A DNA stretch of 14,012 nucleotides from positions 1 through 14,012 of the forward strand of contig CAZJUO010000028.1 in assembly GCA_964549245.1 (NCBI GenBank). The letters are read 5' to 3'. The notes below the pieces were generated by a model that saw nothing but the letters and a program-made list of their open reading frames with translations, made no database searches and was not told the DNA's origin. The stretch is from CAZJUO01 sp964549245 (GTDB lineage: Bacteria; Patescibacteriota; Patescibacteriia; UBA10025; JAHIVO01). Of the stretch, positions 13,251 through 14,012 are shown in pieces (positions within the stretch are counted from its first letter, which is position 1; each line of letters begins with the position of its first letter). Position numbers and translations under genes: made by a program.

Positions 13251-13940
13251 CTATTTCTTCGAGTATGTTCTGAGAATTGCATACAGATCAGTTTGACATT
13301 GTTGATTTGTCTGATCGTCGGGGAAATACAGCTCTATTTGCGCTATGTTGTCTTCGAGGCGAACTGTCTCCAGGCATGTTCTGCCTGATTCACATTGGTA
13401 TCGCAGACTTGAGTATTCAGTACTACCAACAATCACCGACGAGCCTGCAATTTCCTCCAGAGAAGTACCCCGCCCTAGTCCTTCTCCATTATATTTGAGG
13501 ATACAGCCGTCGATTGATAGATTGACTATTGGATCGAATATCGAATCTACTGAAAGCTCTGCGCTAGGCGGATACTGAAGAGTGAATCCATATTCTGTAC
13601 TCTCATATCTCTCCCAGTCGTTCGTAGCAACTACCGTATTCGTATTTGTTGATTCGTTTGTATTGGCAGCCTCATTTGTATTCGCCACCTCATTGGTATT
13701 TGCAGTGTTGTTAATATTTCCATTCTCCTCCGTGTTCGTGTTTGCATTGGAGTTGGAGACTGTATTCGTATTTGCAGTGGAGTTTGTCACTACATTCGTA
13801 CTGTTGGAATTAATGGTGTTCTCGCCATTGGAGAGGAAATAATATATTCCCCCAGCGATAACGACCATCACCAAGAAAACAAGCGCCCACATGCCAGTTT
13901 TAGAGCTCCCTTTTGAAGGTTGATTTGTTTGGTTGTCCAT
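13251..13940 (-). CDS. Anchored surface protein MDNQ-C with long Asn/Thr linker
   Basis: This 229-residue protein has an ATG at 13940. The N-terminus and membrane helix (1-37) are encoded by DNA identical to MDNQ-B. The linker (about 38-107) is longer and of different composition (NSNANTNTEENG, then repeats of ANTNE), so it is not the linker shared by A and B. The outer domain (about 108-229) begins DWERYESTEYGFTLQYPPSA, the same W..Y....YG....YP pattern. Unlike A and B it has four Cys residues (about 145, 183, 188 and 215, in DGCILKY, YQCESGRTCLE and NQQCQTD), which could form disulphides outside the cell. Its upstream 72 bp match those of MDNQ-A. An M23 gene follows after 59 nt. Function unknown. 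Confidence 0.8.
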   Translation of the reverse strand: MDNQTNQPSKGSSKTGMWALVFLVMVVIAGGIYYFLSNGENTINSNSTNVVTNSTANTNTVSNSNANTNTEENGNINNTANTNEVANTNEAANTNESTNTNTVVATNDWERYESTEYGFTLQYPPSAELSVDSIFDPIVNLSIDGCILKYNGEGLGRGTSLEEIAGSSVIVGSTEYSSLRYQCESGRTCLETVRLEDNIAQIELYFPDDQTNQQCQTDLYAILRTYSKK

Positions 13941-13941
13941 A
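13831..13941 (-). repeat. 111-bp exact repeat coding for the MDNQ anchor, copy 2
   Basis: This is identical to 12328-12438 (offset 1503). Confidence 0.95.
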
Positions 13942-14012
13942 TTTGTTCTTATTACTAATCTTATTACTTAAGCCTGACACACAGCGTAATATCTTGTCAA
14001 TATCGTTTCCCG
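13931..14012 (-). repeat. 82-bp repeat upstream of MDNQ-C, copy 2, running to the window edge
   Basis: This matches 11001-11082 with two mismatches (offset 2930) and is still matching at the last base of the window. The true repeat may extend further. Confidence 0.9.

Noticed and set aside
13582..13842. Plus-strand frame of 86 codons rich in Val, Phe and Ala
   Set aside because: It is the antisense of the Asn/Thr linker codons of MDNQ-C; the low-complexity repeat keeps the opposite strand open. No start signals.
10720..13941. CRISPR array or transposon, because of repeated blocks
   Set aside because: The repeats are few, 49-123 bp, unevenly spaced and mostly coding; there are no terminal inverted repeats, target duplications or transposase. 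Segmental duplication explains them better.

Overview
Organism. The window most resembles a member of the Candidate Phyla Radiation (Patescibacteria, Parcubacteria-like). The signs are single-pass anchored surface proteins with long Asn/Thr/Glu linkers (ANTNTN-type), small anchored C39-like peptidases, PsbP-like anchored domains and several genes without a Shine-Dalgarno sequence. TGA is used as a stop (ends of the genes at 611 and 8018), so the recoded TGA=Gly lineages (Gracilibacteria/Absconditabacteria) are unlikely. The assignment is inference from protein style, because the window has no rRNA or marker gene. All thirteen convincing protein genes lie on the minus strand, so transcription runs from high to low coordinates. 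No tRNA, rRNA, CRISPR array, transposase or prophage module was seen.

Right part (14012 to 8018). A tandem array alternates two gene kinds: (i) a short membrane-anchored protein starting MDNQ, with an Asn/Thr-rich stalk and a variable PsbP-like outer domain (13251-13940, 11736-12437, 10297-11010); and (ii) a secreted M23 (LytM-type) zinc endopeptidase-like protein (12496-13191, 11168-11665, 8018-10234). The units share near-identical DNA blocks of 49 to 123 bp at offsets of about 1.4-1.5 and 2.9 kb. This points to tandem duplication followed by recombination. The last M23 protein (738 aa) is complete and carries an Ig-like domain, six FG-GAP/VCBS-like repeats and a C-terminal domain like the type IX secretion sorting domain. 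The two other M23 genes are shorter, one of them ending abruptly inside the Ig-like domain.

Middle (7780 to 4926). A four-helix membrane protein of the phage-holin-4/YvlD family comes first. It is followed by an apparent operon of a succinylglutamate desuccinylase/aspartoacylase-like zinc hydrolase and a protein resembling circularly permuted ATP-grasp ligases. The operon is preceded by a strong promoter and a leader that can be drawn as a classical transcription attenuator, with a 17-codon reading frame, alternative pairings and an intrinsic terminator.

Left part (4745 to 1). In transcription order these are a two-helix small membrane protein, an anchored four-Ig stalk protein with a C39-like peptidase domain, a CorA-type metal transporter, a second anchored C39-like peptidase, and the start of a flippase-like (LPG synthase TM domain) protein cut by the window edge. 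Most of these have their own consensus-like promoter just upstream, some overlapping the preceding gene or an inverted repeat.

Taken together, the window is mainly a cell-envelope region: anchored proteases, peptidoglycan endopeptidases, adhesin-like stalks and membrane transport. The parts most worth following up are the mosaic M23/MDNQ array, the T9SS-like tail, the attenuator-like leader and the ATP-grasp/desuccinylase pair.
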